DNA of 64,000 nucleotides from Ridgeia piscesae (GCA_025642075.2 JAODUO010000143.1:354001-418000); one strand, 5' to 3'; positions 23,513-35,850 are shown, counted from the stretch's first letter. Notes: a model not told the origin generated them from the letters alone. A program made the numbers and translations.

Positions 23513-25092
23513 CAACATGTATGTTGTGTGTATTTTAACATTATGAGTTCCACAGTGCACATATTTGATTAGTTATGAACTGTTTTTGAGGAAAAAAGGA
23601 GTTTAAAACATTAGATTACAAGTTATATGTTTCAACTAAAATCACAAAATTGAAGTTTTATTGGAATGTATTTATCAGTGGCGCCCCCTGGTGAATGGGT
23701 TTTTGTGTAAGAGGCGACCTCTGGTGAATGTCTTACAATTACAATTTGTCTACTGGTAAATAATCCCTAATTACTGCCCCTGTTCGAACTGGCAAATCAG
23801 GAGCTAGTGATCTAAGCAAGTGAATGAGCATGAAAAAAAGCAAGTAGACATCGGCATCTCAAATGAGATAGACTAACATTGTTATAAAGTTAGCATAATA
23901 ATAGTTATGTTATTATAGGTTACAACTTCAAGTGATGCAATCAGAAAGTCTCATCTAAGGCAGTTAAAGACAGTTTGTATATGATTAAGGATAGTCACTG
24001 GTCCTAAAGTAAATCTGGACCATATCTTGGTGAAAACTTATCCTATCTTCATACAATTTGAGGATTATATTACTCATGTGAAGGTTATTGTAATTTAGGA
24101 AATTTTTCTAATTTGCATAATTGTTGCCATGGCAACAGCGATTTATACGGATACGGGTGTATGTCTACACGAAAAAAAGTAAGCAGTGTAAATGATACCA
24201 AGTACCATCGTACAATTGCAATAAATTGTTTGTTGGAATGTTCATTTGCGCAATAAGGTGGTTTGGGGCTGTAAATTCTAGTGTTTTATGACTATCGTGA
24301 ACTGCACCATTTAAGTGATTTTGTTTCTTCAAATTCCTTAATCGGTTTACCTTTGCTTATAAACCTTTAAAATAAAGCAATGACATTCAAAATAGCTTAT
24401 TGCACCTGGTACATTCAACAATTGGTGAAAATTTCAGTTCCCTATCTTATATAGTTTTTCCAAAATAATTTTTGCCGTTGTAGTTTTGAGAAAATGGCCA
24501 AAGACAAAAATGGATTCCTTGTTATTCTGTTTTACAAGCAGTTATAATCATTGGATATAAGGTATTTGTGGGATGAATTTAGTAAAATACTACTTCTTGT
24601 GAATGCATAACATGTTAAACTATCAAGAAATGCTGAAAACCCAAAATGTCAACAACAAAAATGTTGGACCCATGGCTATCGTTAATATATTATAGATGCT
24701 TCTACAGGTGGTGTTGCAATACTGTATTCGTTCTAGTAAGTGTACATGCCCTAACAAATGTACACCCCACTTTTTAGCAGCGTCTAAAATCGTAACACCG
24801 ATTTCTAAAGCCAACAAAACGGCAACATCGTACGTTGTTTCCACAATTATAATTTCATGGCAACATTAGTCACGTGAACACATCAAAAGTTCTACCTAAA
24901 TTATTAAACTGTAATGTTATGGTAGCTTGTTACTACTGCTTGGGAATAAAACAAAATAAAGTGATTAAATGGATGCAGGCTTTTTTTAGAATGCATATTT
25001 GGACAAATTTGTTCTTCTCAATTGTTTTAACGCATCCTGTAAGGTTAATGGGATGAATACGGTACTTGTTCTATGACCGACTTTTCACGAAC
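23513..25092. other. MRPL28 intron 3, remaining sequence
   Basis: No exon seen on either strand. GCGCCCCCTGGTGAATG (from about 23682) and GCGACCTCTGGTGAATG (from 23713) form a short direct repeat. The rest is AT-rich. Confidence 0.4.
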
Positions 25093-25234
25093 CTTGAGAA
25101 TGTAGTTGTCGAAGCCAAAAGCGTCGTCGATGAGGCTTAGAGTGGTCTGTGTGCAGTTGATTGACATCCACCTGTCTAGGATCTCGCTGTAGAACACTCG
25201 CTTGATGATTCGTGGCATCCAGATCTTGGGCGCT
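25093..25234 (-). CDS. MRPL28: MRPL28 coding exon 3
   Basis: Acceptor TTGGCCAG before 25234, phase 2 entry, donor GTTCGT after 25093 (weak at +3/+4), phase 0 exit. It encodes APKIWMPRIIKRVFYSEILD, then TLSLIDDAFGFDNYILK. This is the best conserved part of the family (W.P....REFYSEILD..., TLDLIDEA.G.D.YILK in vertebrates). It is a structural protein of the mitochondrial 39S ribosomal subunit. Confidence 0.93.
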
Positions 25235-25754
25235 CTGGCCAAATACACCAGCATTTCAATGAAATAAGTCAAATAACGAGGCTCAAAAGGAACAAGTCTT
25301 AGTTAAAATGTAAACATTTCTTGATTTGCTCAAATGTGTTTAAATGCAGAAGGTTTAAGTTGGTACTTGTTGCAATACATTTGCAGAAACTGTTCAAATA
25401 TATAGTGTTGACTGAAGCGATGAAGATAATGAATTACAAAGTGAAAGAACAAACAAGCGGTGTCATTTATGACACGGTTGACAGCATAATAATCAGGTAA
25501 TTTCTTTTGTGCCTGAGTCCTCGGAAAAGATGATCAGAGTCATTCCAAAACGCACCAAGCGGCCCAAGGTGTAAGCGGTACTCAAATTTGGCAATTTATA
25601 CAAAATGCAGTGGAATAACGCGTATTTTAGCAGGATGATTTAAAACTAATAACTAAACATTGTATAGTAGCAACTGCCATTGACCAATTAGAATTTTGGC
25701 CCAAACATTCTTACAGGTCAATTCTGGTGTTTTTTTCAAAAACAATTTACTTAC

Positions 25755-25877
25755 CTAGGTTTAATGAACCAATTCTTTCTCTTGGTGAATCCTTTGATGA
25801 TGCCCACCCCACCCCACAACCCTTCTTCCGCCTCAGGTGGGTAGTACACAGGGATGGGAACATTCTGTACTGGACGT
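25755..25877 (-). CDS. MRPL28: MRPL28 coding exon 2
   Basis: Acceptor TTTTTCACAG before 25877 and donor GTAAGT after 25755; phase 2 in, phase 2 out. It encodes VQNVPIPVYYPPEAEEGLWG and GVGIIKGFTKRKNWFIKP, matching the [20 protein letters not shown] region of vertebrate MRPL28. Confidence 0.93.
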
Positions 25878-26329
25878 CTGTGAAAAAGACAAAACAGAAT
25901 TTAGGCCAAACTGCATAAACCAAAGATATTCTCTGACATAAAGTGTTCTATTTTCATTCAATTTTTTTAATTTTTGAATGAAAAGATGTTTTTGCCAGTG
26001 TTTTTTTTACAAACAAAACCTGTCAATCATGTGTAACGTAAGAGTGGTTTACACTGACAAAATGTCAGTTAACTTCCAGGAGTATTTGATAGGTTCAGAG
26101 ATTCAAGATTCAAAAGATGTTATTGTCAATTTTAAATATCACTTAAAAAAATTAAATCTGTCTTCAGTTACACATTAAAATGCCAGTAATAAGGTTGGTA
26201 ATCCAGATGCAGTTGCTAAAACACTCAAATTATAATACAAACGTATTTTTCCTCTAACATATTAACCTCAGTGACAAAATAAATGTCACAAAGTCATTGC
26301 TGTCAATGGCAACATATTAAGCTCAACCT

Positions 26330-26575
26330 CTTCTTCTTCTCTTCTCTCAGATACTGGACGGGGCCCTCTCAACTCCTTTGCAGGGCAGTAAAAATCTTTT
26401 ACTTCCCCTGACATAGACACCAGATAGAAGTGACGACCACCGGCTTTTAGTGTCTCTTCCGAAAGACACAGGCAAATGTGGGGTGAACGAAATTGCCTAA
26501 GTTTCTAAACAGCAGTAAGTGAGATTGAACCATCCCCTCGCGACCACCGCTCCCCACTAAAAATCTGCCCAACTC
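26330..26575 (-). mobile_element. tRNA-derived SINE, minus orientation, in MRPL28 intron 1
   Basis: On the minus strand the head reads AGTGGGGAGCGGTGGTCGCG, then GGTTCAATCTC (plus 26521-26531), a good RNA polymerase III B-box. The body contains CTTTCGGAAGAGACACTAAA followed by GCCGGTGGTCGT, the type of core common in invertebrate SINEs. The tail is GAAGA-rich. Confidence 0.7.
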
Positions 26576-27005
26576 ATACAAACCATGAGAAACAAGAAAT
26601 ATCCAGTCAGCACAACTGTAACAGCTTTTATGTCCTCATTATTTACAGGCACATGAAGTATTTATCACAACAATAAATATCTGGAAGTAATGATACTACA
26701 AGAAATATTGAATTTTTTCTGTGAATATACTCTATTTCATGCATTAAAACCACTGATTTAGCTTGTCTCATTTTGGCATGGTAGGTCAGTAAAGGTCACA
26801 CATATAAGGAACACATAGCAGTCAGACATAACCACCAAGGTCGGTAAAACTAAAATTTAGCACTACTGAAAAATCAACCAAATACAATAAAAAGACAGGT
26901 AACTTAACAATAGTCAACATATGGATATAGAAGAAAACTGATAAACAAAACAAACAATTGTCCCACAATATCCTTGTTACCAGAGTCTGTACTTTGAACA
27001 CATAC

Positions 27006-27211
27006 CTGATGCCATACTCATCAATGGTGTATTTGCGTGGGTCGGGCCTGTAATGGACTGGAGCGGGCTCTGTCATATATTTCAAGGCAAATCTCTTCTT
27101 GTAGTGCATTGGCAAACGTGACCGGATGCCTTCTGTCCATGGCCAGTAGCCCTTTGACAACTTCTGTACATTGGTTCTAAAGCCACCAGGCATGAATGTC
27201 CCAGTCGCCAT
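27006..27211 (-). CDS. MRPL28: MRPL28 coding exon 1
   Basis: Start ATG at 27211 (ATGGCGACTGGGAC), chosen because eight codons upstream another ATG lies beyond a likely acceptor (ACTGTGTTCCAG just before CATCAACATGG), so the 5' UTR is probably spliced. Donor GTATGT after 27006, phase 2. It encodes MATGTFMPGGFRTNVQKLSK, then GIRSRLPMHYKKRF and PAPVHYRPDPRKYTID. This matches the family N-terminus (GICSRLPGHY..., TPVHYRP). With exons 2-4 this gives 205 residues; human MRPL28 has about 256. Confidence 0.92.
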
Positions 27212-28919
27212 GTTGATGCTGGAACACAGTATCACCCAGCCTCATAATATTCAGGTTATAATTATATTTTAATACTACAACATGACATAAATATTTGCGT
27301 TCTTATGTAATATAAAAAGACCAATTCGCCTGTATCTAAATAACTATGTCCACATCATCAGGAAATAGTATGTTAAATTAACCATACCATATGTACATTA
27401 ATGCAAACACAATTACCTTTTAGGACACTTTTTTAATCCAGACCCACCCGTATTTTTGCCATTATGAATATATATTTCTGTCTACATGTTATACATCAAT
27501 GCATTAATTAGTTCATCATTCAACATCAACCTAGATATATACATGTTATGAAAACAGCTCATCTTAGTACACTTTGTCCACAGACCACAATGACGACTTA
27601 CTTTACGTCACATCGTCATTAACATACGCTGCCATACTCAGGGCTTTATGCAGGACCAAATTATTGCCAGTCACACGTTTTGGCGGACACATGGATGTTA
27701 ATTGTTAAGCCAGTTTACAAACTTTAAAATGTGCCTGATGACCTTAAATGGACTACAAACGCACAACACGTGACACCATTTACAATCACTTCTAAGGCAT
27801 AACTGACAATATCTATGGTTTTGAAACACTTTTGCTCCTTCATTTTTATTACCCGTCCACCCATATTTCTACCTGTCCACACAACGGTTTTTACCCGTCC
27901 AAATGACAGTCTCTGCATAAAGCTATGGCCACACTGTTCACTACCCAGCAGCATTGGTGCACACTGAGGAAAGTATGGTCACTCTTTTGGGCTTCAAAAG
28001 TGCACAAGCTCACAATATTATCATAACATACATATGCCATGGAATATGTACTCCCTGACAATGGAATTAATGCACTGACCGTTTTACTCCACCAAAGGAG
28101 TGTTGGCCAAGTACTCCAAAACTTAAGACAAGACAAACAAGACAAGACTGAGTCTGAGGTAGCAAATTTAGGCAAAAATAAACCAACATGACAATTATCA
28201 AGATGGATCCGAAATCGACAAAAAGGGCCAGTTTTTATTGTTTAGAATATAATTTATAAACCGAAAACATATCATAGCCATAGGTCACAACTTCATACCA
28301 ACACAATTCTGGTTCGCACCTATTTTACAATTATGATGTATACACTCATAATTTTGAAATTACTATTGAACAGACGTTTCATTTGTAGACTGAACTGAAG
28401 TTTACTTAACTGACCTTATATATTTGATAATTGGTTATGGATAAGGATGTCGTTAGGGGAATGTGCCGACTGAAGCTACGGTAACTTCATTTGCTATTTA
28501 ATGCCATGGCCACGGGCGATAATGGGCGATAAATGACAAATGTCAAACACTGGACTGGGATGTAGTAACAACTCATTGCTATTGTGCATTCAGGTTTGAT
28601 CTGCGTGACTGGCTTTTAGCATGCATTGCACAATATTGCACTCTATATAACTGATAACGTAGTTAATGGTTTCTGAAGTTCCTTGCAAACATTTGGAAAT
28701 TCTGGAAACTTGAAATGTCAATTTTAATGGGACACCTGTCAAAACGATGGTTTTCATGCCTTTCAGTCAACTGTTCGTTTTTACCTGATATCAGTAATTA
28801 AACAGGGTATATAGGCTATAGGACTGTTCATTGTATCATTTCAAACCTACCATGTAAAGGAAAAAATTACAAAATAAAAATATTTCGTCTGCAAATGATT
28901 GACAAGTCGATCACGTTTT
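27212..28919. other. MRPL28 5' intron, no exon seen
   Basis: AT-rich, without supported coding sequence. Two small minus-strand open frames (27724-27954, 27891-28175) look like chance. A CGGGCGATAATGGGCGATAA tandem motif lies near 28513. Confidence 0.4.
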
Positions 28920-29016
28920 ACGAGTCACGTGGCTTCACGCGAGATCCTTACCCCAACAACCATTTAGTTTAAAAATGGCGGCATAGGAGCGATGGAGTCG
29001 GCGACGAGTTGATTTG
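28920..29016. promoter_or_regulatory. Probable bidirectional promoter of MRPL28 and G3
   Basis: A CpG-richer island in AT-rich DNA. It contains GTCACGTGGC (E-box), CACGCGAGATC (half of a TCTCGCGAGA-type element) and AAAATGGCGGCA (YY1-like). On the minus strand GTTGTTGGG|GTAAGG around 28951 gives a donor for a non-coding MRPL28 first exon; on the plus strand GTTGATTTG|GTAAAC at 29017 gives a donor for G3. Divergent housekeeping pairs with YY1/E-box sites are common in animals. TSS positions are inferred. Confidence 0.55.
28975..29016 (+). other. G3 putative non-coding exon 1
   Basis: Ends at 29016 before GTAAAC. Its ATG (ATGGCGGCATAG) is followed at once by a stop, so it would be 5' UTR. The next supported exon starts at 30584. 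The 5' end is a guess. Confidence 0.4.
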
Positions 29017-29502
29017 GTAAACAAACATTATGAAAAGTTGCAAATTCTATATTTCATATCGCAGCCTAGGTTAAGTCATATTGATTTTCACAAAAGCAAA
29101 ATGTTGATCTAATACCAGTGTCAACGAGATCGGTTAAATTCGCGCACTGGCCCAGCGGCGGTAATTGCTTGAGCTGAGGCGCTGTCACTGACACTGTCAG
29201 ATGCTGAATCTGAACGAGACGGGTATTGGTTCTAAAATGGTCTCGTAAATATGAAAAGTTCTAAAGCAGTAGTTTGTTTAATGTTGATGCATGCCACTAA
29301 ACATCCTCTCAGTATGCAGTGTGGGATAAAAAATTGCATATTAGTAAGTTTCCAAACGCAACAACTAAGTATAGCACATCCCGTTAATCAAGAAATAATA
29401 TTGTAATGTAATTAAGCCATGCTATTAAAGAAATCACTTTTGCACAGCCATTCTGGTAATCTTTTACTTGAATGAACAAAACTACATTCATCCTACTGAC
29501 AC

Positions 29503-29995
29503 CAATGGCCGAATTCGATTGAGCTACTTGAGTAACTCGAGTAACCCGAGTACCAATCGAACATCCAAGATCACTTGCTCACGTGAACCTTCTAGGCATA
29601 GATAAACAAGATCAATCTTCAAGGTCCCTACCCAAGGCAATCGCGGTTTGAGGAGGTTTCACTCGAGTAACTACGTCATTAGCAGTGACAGCCAATAGGG
29701 AACGTTGGACCCTACTGCACAAGAAATTAATTAAACATTACATGACACAATCATTTAAATATGCATTAAAGTCACCACATTTTTTATTTATAAAGAAGAT
29801 GAACATCACAATTTACACACTGAACAACTGATTACTTTATTTTATTTATTTACATAAGGGGTTTATCTCCGTGATCACAATCATCGCTGTTCATGCAGTT
29901 GGATTACTCTCTTGGTACTGCATGCGCAGCGTAAACCAGATACCATGTTAGGGTTACGCGAGTAGTTCGAGTAGGCCAATCGAAGTCAGCCAATG
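29503..29995. mobile_element. MITE-like element with ~44-bp imperfect terminal inverted repeats
   Basis: Left end CAATGGCCGAATTCGATT...GAGTAACC and the reverse complement of the right end CATTGGCTGACTTCGATT...GCGTAACC align at about four of five positions over 44 bp. There is no coding capacity inside. No clear target-site duplication was found. It lies in the first intron of G3. Confidence 0.65.
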
Positions 29996-30583
29996 TTTCA
30001 ACCCAATAGAATGCCTACCCAGCAGATGCTGCTAATAGTTACATGTTTAATTAGGCCATAGTTTACGCCAGTTAAGTAAAAGATTGCTGCCATTCCATTG
30101 ATAGAAGGATCTTAAAAGGCACCTAAGTCTAAACTAAACTTGGCCACAATAATATGCATATCCATAGGTGGGTCTTACAATACCAGGGCGAGATTGTATA
30201 TTTGTTAATTTATCAGGTGGACTCCTTTGATGTTTTATTGCACCCAAAATTGTAAGTGATTGCTTTTAAAAATGGGTATATTCAGTTGACATTTTAATGT
30301 TATTTAAGTTGGTGGTCAATTGTATAGCAATAAATACAGAATTATTTATAGGTCATTGATATTTTAAATCCATCCTATTTATAAAATAAATTATTCTATA
30401 TCTTCTTATTTTATATGCTTTTTTACCAATAAGAATTTTACATGCCTTGTTATATACATGGTATACCAGGAAATGTGTATAATAATTTTATTGATTCTAT
30501 TTGTTTGATATTTTTACATGTGTAGTTTGGTGGGTTTTGCCATTTAATCACATATCATCTATTGTGTTTTTTCTCACCTCCAG

Positions 30584-30797
30584 GTGTTAATTGAAGAGTG
30601 TATGTGAACCGTGTGGTCAAGATGACCAGTAAGGATCTGGATGACCAGGGGTATGACCGAGAAGGGGGTGACACTGGAATGAGGCTCCAGGACAATGTCC
30701 GAGTGCAGCAACAGATCAAAAATGACATTGATGGCATGAAGACAACATGGCAACTACAGGCAAAGCGTACCCAACCCGTGCCTTACTCGTCTAGCAA
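30584..30797 (+). CDS. G3 exon 2 with start codon
   Basis: Acceptor TCACCTCCAG at 30574-30583. An in-frame TGA at 30592-30594 precedes ATG 30622 (AAGATGA), so this is the first possible start in the frame. Fifty-eight codons plus two bases run to the donor GTAGTA (30798). It encodes MTSKDLDDQGYDREGGDTGM, then ...VRVQQQIKNDIDGMKTTWQL. It is charged, with no signal peptide, so a cytosolic or nuclear protein is likely. Reading through the donor gives an immediate TAG. It is the first coding part of the ~1,100-residue G3 protein, family not recognised. Confidence 0.75.
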
Positions 30798-30956
30798 GTA
30801 GTATGTATTTCCAGTTGCACTTGTCACTCTATGTTTAGATATAAGTGCATAGAAAATATTGTAATACAGATTTTTGTGTATATGTTACATTACATAAGTT
30901 GGTAATGGTGATTCTAACATCACCTAATATCAAAGTTATCAATTGATAAATAATTA

Positions 30957-30972
30957 TATATGTGTATGTATG

Positions 30973-31016
<44 letters not shown>
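30957..31016. repeat. (TA)n microsatellite in G3 intron 2
   Basis: TGTATG steps leading into pure TA repeats. Confidence 0.95.
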
Positions 31017-31020
<4 letters not shown>

Positions 31021-31265
31021 TCACACAACACAATCTCTTACACATAAAAGTACACTCTCTTTTTGTCTCACGTTAATCTCTCCCCTCAGTCTCCCCTCTC
31101 TCCCTCTCCTTCCCTCCCTCCACCCCCTCACTGCATCATCAGAACAATGTTTGTTAGTGCTAAAATTATTATAATGTAATTTATAAATTGATAACTAAAA
31201 TATTTTTAATTGTGTTTTTAGAAGCTGTTAGAATTAGCATTACCAAGTTAATTAAGAATGTAACA

Positions 31266-31670
<405 letters not shown>

Positions 31671-31899
31671 ACAACATGAATATATTTAAACAATAATATA
31701 TGTTATTATATATCTTCTGTGTTAGCCAATATACATTGTAGCTATTATTGTTATTATTAAAAATATTTCACCATCACATAAACTGTAATTACTAATCAAT
31801 TTGTTTGGTATGTTTGGTTGTTCATTGATATTGCTGTATCCTTGTTTTCTTTTGGACATAGATTGTTTGTCACTCACATACTGCAATTGTAATTTTCAG

Positions 31900-31987
31900 C
31901 AAATTGGCATCTGAGTTTGCTCTGAAGACGAAGGAGAAGCGAAAACAGCAGCCAACATCACGTACTGAAAAACCACATCGTCGACAT
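31900..31987 (+). CDS. G3 exon 3
   Basis: Acceptor TAATTTTCAG, donor GTAAGT at 31988. Enters phase 2, exits phase 0. It encodes KLASEFALKTKEKRKQQPTS and RTEKPHRRH, strongly basic, like a nuclear-localisation or nucleic-acid/microtubule-binding segment. Confidence 0.75.
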
Positions 31988-32243
31988 GTAAGTTAAAGCA
32001 TAAACAAAAACGTGTGCTGGTCAATGGCTTGGACATACAGAGAGTCATAATAACAACGGTTTAAATACTATATCTTTCATCGCAAATGCCTCATAAATAT
32101 ACTAAAAATCAAATGGCAAGGCTGAGTCATCAACATAGAATTGATGAACGTCCTGTTTAAGCCCAAGTAAACATCAACAAACAGAAATTTGCATACTGAT
32201 AGGACAATACTAAGGGCATACATTTTGAAAAGACCCCACATTA

Positions 32244-32351
32244 GTCATAAAACATGCCCAAGAGTGGACCCAAAAGGAAAAAGAAAAAACAGTTGACCCA
32301 CAAAAAAGCTGGAGAAGATGGCTGGTAGCAGAGTGCACTGGAAATAAATAG
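32244..32351 (+). pseudogene. Decayed LINE C-terminal fragment
   Basis: An open stretch reads KHAQEWTQKEKEKTVD, then KSWRRWLVAECTGNK and a stop. It has the layout of the common LINE polyprotein end (A..W.P.GKR.RGRPK.TWRR..EAE) with several substitutions. It is in G3 intron 3 with no RT domain upstream. Confidence 0.5.
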
Positions 32352-32601
32352 TTACAAAACAAGTCAGAGTGGAATCTTAAAACAAACAAGGAATGGAGGA
32401 CACCCCCAAATGGAGGAGAACCACACAAAAAAAATTATAGAAGGTTGGAACCACCTAGAATGAGACCTGAACACTGGTAGCTACACAGTGCAACTGAACA
32501 GTTTTCTTTCAGTCCTACTGACTGAAGTGGATTAATTAAGAATGCTAGACTTGCTTCACCATTTATGTATTACTACTACTGGTCTCATTGATATTTAATT
32601 G

Positions 32602-33145
32602 AGTAACATGTTACTGTATTGTGAGTAACATGTTACTGTATTGTGAGTAACATGTTACTGTGTTGTCAGTAACATGTTACTGTGTTGTCAGTAACATGTT
32701 ACTGTGTGAGTAACATGTTACTGTATTGTAACATGTTACTGTGTTGTCAGTAACATGTTACTGTGTTGTGAGTAACATGTTACTGTATTGTGAGTAACAT
32801 GTTACTGTGTTGTCAGTAACATGTTACTGTGTTGTCAGTAACATGTTACTGTGTTGTCAGTAACATGTTACTGTGTTGTCAGTAACATGTTACTGTGTTG
32901 TGAGTAACATGTTACTGTGTTGTCACTAACATGTTACTGTGTTGTCACTAACATGTTACTGTGTTGTCAGTAACATGTTACTGTGTTGTCAGTAACATGT
33001 TACTGTGTTGTCAGTAACATGTTACTGTGTTGTCAGTAACATGTTACTGTGTTGTGAGTAACATGGTACTGTGTTGTCAGTAACATGTTACTGTGTTGTG
33101 AGTAACATGTTACTGTATTGTGAGTAACATGTTACTGTATTGTTG
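32602..33145. repeat. 22-bp minisatellite with a palindromic core
   Basis: About 24 tandem copies of AGTAACATGTTACTGTGTTG + TC, with TGAG/TCAG/TCAC variants at the joint. AGTAACATGTTACT is a perfect 14-bp palindrome in nearly every copy. It lies in the intron between G3 exons 3 and 4. Confidence 0.95.
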
Positions 33146-33418
33146 TAACTACAAAGAGTTTAACATAATACCCCCTTACTGGTTATAAAATACATTGCAT
33201 TTGGTAACTGTACAGACTTATGGTAATGAGATATCGATCTTCTTTTACCCCTATATCCTTGGAAACCGTGCTCAGAACTACATCAAGATATTTAAAGAGT
33301 ATCTTCAACCCTAAAACGCTCAGATTGTGTAGACTCGTATTATTTACTATTATCATACATATTTTCTGTACCCAACCATTGGTTTTGTTTCCTCGATCAA
33401 GTCCTCTTCCTGTTTCAG

Positions 33419-33545
33419 TCACCGGAGACTACCAAAACGAGTGTGTACAACCCACTAGACAGAGAGGGAGCGCCACAGAGACTTGGTAACTTAGAAAGTA
33501 CAAGGAAGTTTCCTTTCAGCCGAGATGAAACAATCACCACTACTG
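33419..33545 (+). CDS. G3 exon 4
   Basis: Acceptor CCTGTTTCAG, donor GTAAAT at 33546; phase 0 in, phase 1 out. It encodes SPETTKTSVYNPLDREGAPQ, RLGNLESTRKFPFSRDE and TITTT. Confidence 0.75.
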
Positions 33546-33928
33546 GTAAATAGTGACAGCTTGTTCATAGTCAGACCCTGTATATTGTCTGACACCCTAG
33601 AATTTGTTAAATACATACAATACCAGTGAATACAAATTCCCTGCAAGGATTAATAACGCATTTTTTATCTTTATGTTTTTGGACATAAAAATAGTTTGGT
33701 TGTACACTATGAAAATTTAGTTGTATTAGGTGTTGAAATACATAGAGTTATTATGGTGTGCCACAATTGTCTATGAATCAAATGTGTATGAAGTTACACT
33801 CAGATATTACATATATACCTGTGTTGTGTTATTGAAATATTCTTAATGTGTTGGATATCAGGCATGAAACTGTTGATGTGATCCGTCGTATCATTCTTTG
33901 CCCTTGATTCAGTCATTCTGTAATTCAG

Positions 33929-33980
33929 AAATGAAGAAGCCTCATGTGACATCCCTTGGTGTCGTCCCAGCTGGAATCAG
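33929..33980 (+). CDS. G3 exon 5 (short)
   Basis: Acceptor TGTAATTCAG, donor GTTGGT (weak) at 33981; phase 1 in, phase 2 out. It encodes EMKKPHVTSLGVVPAGI. Phase fits both neighbours. Confidence 0.65.
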
Positions 33981-34792
33981 GTTGGTAGAAATACGCTTAT
34001 GTATTAGTCCTCTTTGCTTTGACTAAAGCATAAGGCCAAACTTATTCTTCAACCCAAAACAAAATTGCCACTTTCTACATTTGTTCAGGGTGGTCTATGT
34101 TGCCTTTTAATTCTACAGCAGTTCAACTTCTGCTGCTTGTTCTGTTGGTTCCACCGTAGCTGTTCTGGTTCCTTCTGTTTGAGGAAACATCAGTGATACA
34201 TAATGTGTGACAAGATTCTAAGTGATAACATGTTTCTGCTGCATTTTAACACGTTTGCTGCTAGATCTCACGCTAAATAAATAAGATAAATTGGCCTCTG
34301 TGAGCAAACAACATCTATAAACCTTCAACACAGTTATCTGTGTCAAAATAAAGAAGCTAAAGAGTTTTTTGTGGAAATTTTGATGGCAAATGTATACCTT
34401 CAACAATGTGCCATATTGATGATGGTGATTTTAAAATGTGTAATATTTCAGTTTATTGGACAATTGTTTTAGCAATAACTGTTCACATTAATCACCACCA
34501 GAAGGTTATCAAACAGCTCATACAATGATGAACGCGCTGCGATATGACACACAGTGATGATTTTGAACACAAATGCAAGTAAAACCAAATGTTTCTGTTT
34601 TCTTATTGTCTTAAATATAGGTATTAAAAAAATGACACGTTTTTGCATGCCATTTATAAAATTCATGGTTCTAATTAATAAAAACGATATTCAGTGCACA
34701 GGGAGTTTTTAAATTGTTGGTGAAAACTGCACATTATTATGCACACAGCAGAAACTGAGTTCTCCCTTGTCAGTTGTCTTGTCATCTTGCAG

Positions 34793-34877
34793 TGCGGACC
34801 TGCCCGAATTGCATTTGATGATGGAAGGGAGACCAGTTGACCATTGTGATGACCCTGTCCTTGGGCCAGTGGAGAGG
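34793..34877 (+). CDS. G3 exon 6
   Basis: Acceptor CATCTTGCAG, donor GTAAGT at 34878; phase 2 in, phase 0 out. It encodes SADLPELHLMMEGRPVDHCD and DPVLGPVER. Confidence 0.75.
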
Positions 34878-35184
34878 GTAAGTCACAACACGTTACAAGG
34901 GCCAAACTTCAGAAGTACCACCCACTAGTTAATTTTTTTCCTTCAAACATGTTGTTAGACAGATTTATTTGGCTACCTGACTTACAGTTTTGTTCGTTTA
35001 TCAATAGGTACTAAATTACTAAATCAGAAAAACTGTTAATTGATTCAAACCTATAGGAAGTGTTGTGTTAGACATGGAGACAGTCAAATAAGACTTGTGT
35101 TTGTCTGATATGTTACTAGTTTATCTATAACAGGAGCTTTATATATTTATCAGAGTCAGCTGAGCAGTTGTGCTGTTTGTGTGT

Positions 35185-35190
35185 GATGTG

Positions 35191-35221
<31 letters not shown>

Positions 35222-35294
35222 GGGTGTGTGTGTGTGTGTGTGGGGTGGGGTGTGTGTGGGGGGGGGGGGTGTGTGTGTGTGTGTGGGTGTGGGT

Positions 35295-35329
<35 letters not shown>

Positions 35330-35350
35330 ATGCATGTGTGCGTGCAGGTG
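35185..35350. repeat. (GT)n microsatellite with G-runs
   Basis: GT repeats with GGGGTG and an 11-G run. It directly precedes a block duplicated at 62626-62845, which also has a GT tract upstream. Confidence 0.95.
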
Positions 35351-35565
35351 TGTGTGTGCATTTGTGAGAGTGACTGCACAAAACAAATGTATTTGTACAT
35401 GTGTATATCATTCTAAATTGCACTCACTGGTTAAAGTAATCTGACTGAACAAGATGACACTCTGTAGCTGGACTGAGTTCTCAGTGCCTAAGCAGTGTGC
35501 TGGTTGAGTACGGGGTGACATTACGCATGGCATAATCTTGTCTTTGCAGGACTCGGGATCGAAGC
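35345..35565 (+). repeat. Dispersed duplicate of the region upstream of G3 exon 28, including an acceptor and exon start
   Basis: About 220 bp, roughly 90 per cent or more identical by eye to 62626-62845. It runs from CATTTGTGAGAGTGA through TAAAGTAATCTGACTGAACA to the acceptor TGTCTTTGCAG and about 15 exon bases (GACTcGgGATCGAAGC). After that the two copies differ. Here it lies in the intron between exons 6 and 7 and is probably not spliced in, since the exon part is cut off. Confidence 0.85.
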
Positions 35566-35845
35566 ATAATCAGAGCAATTTTACTGTGTGTGGGGGGGTT
35601 GTGGGTGGGTATGGGTGTGTGGGTGTGTGTCAATCAATCAATTTAATTCAAAACACAGAACATTGAAAAACAAACAACACAAATGAAGTAAATAACAAGT
35701 CACATGGCACGAATCATATACAATGAAGAAATAAGTTTTGTGTGTGTTTGTGATTAAACTAGGAATTGTGCAATAAATGTATAATAATTAATGTTATGTA
35801 GTAATGCGAATAAAATAAATCCCACTTAATTGTATGTAGTATAAC

Positions 35846-35850
<5 letters not shown>

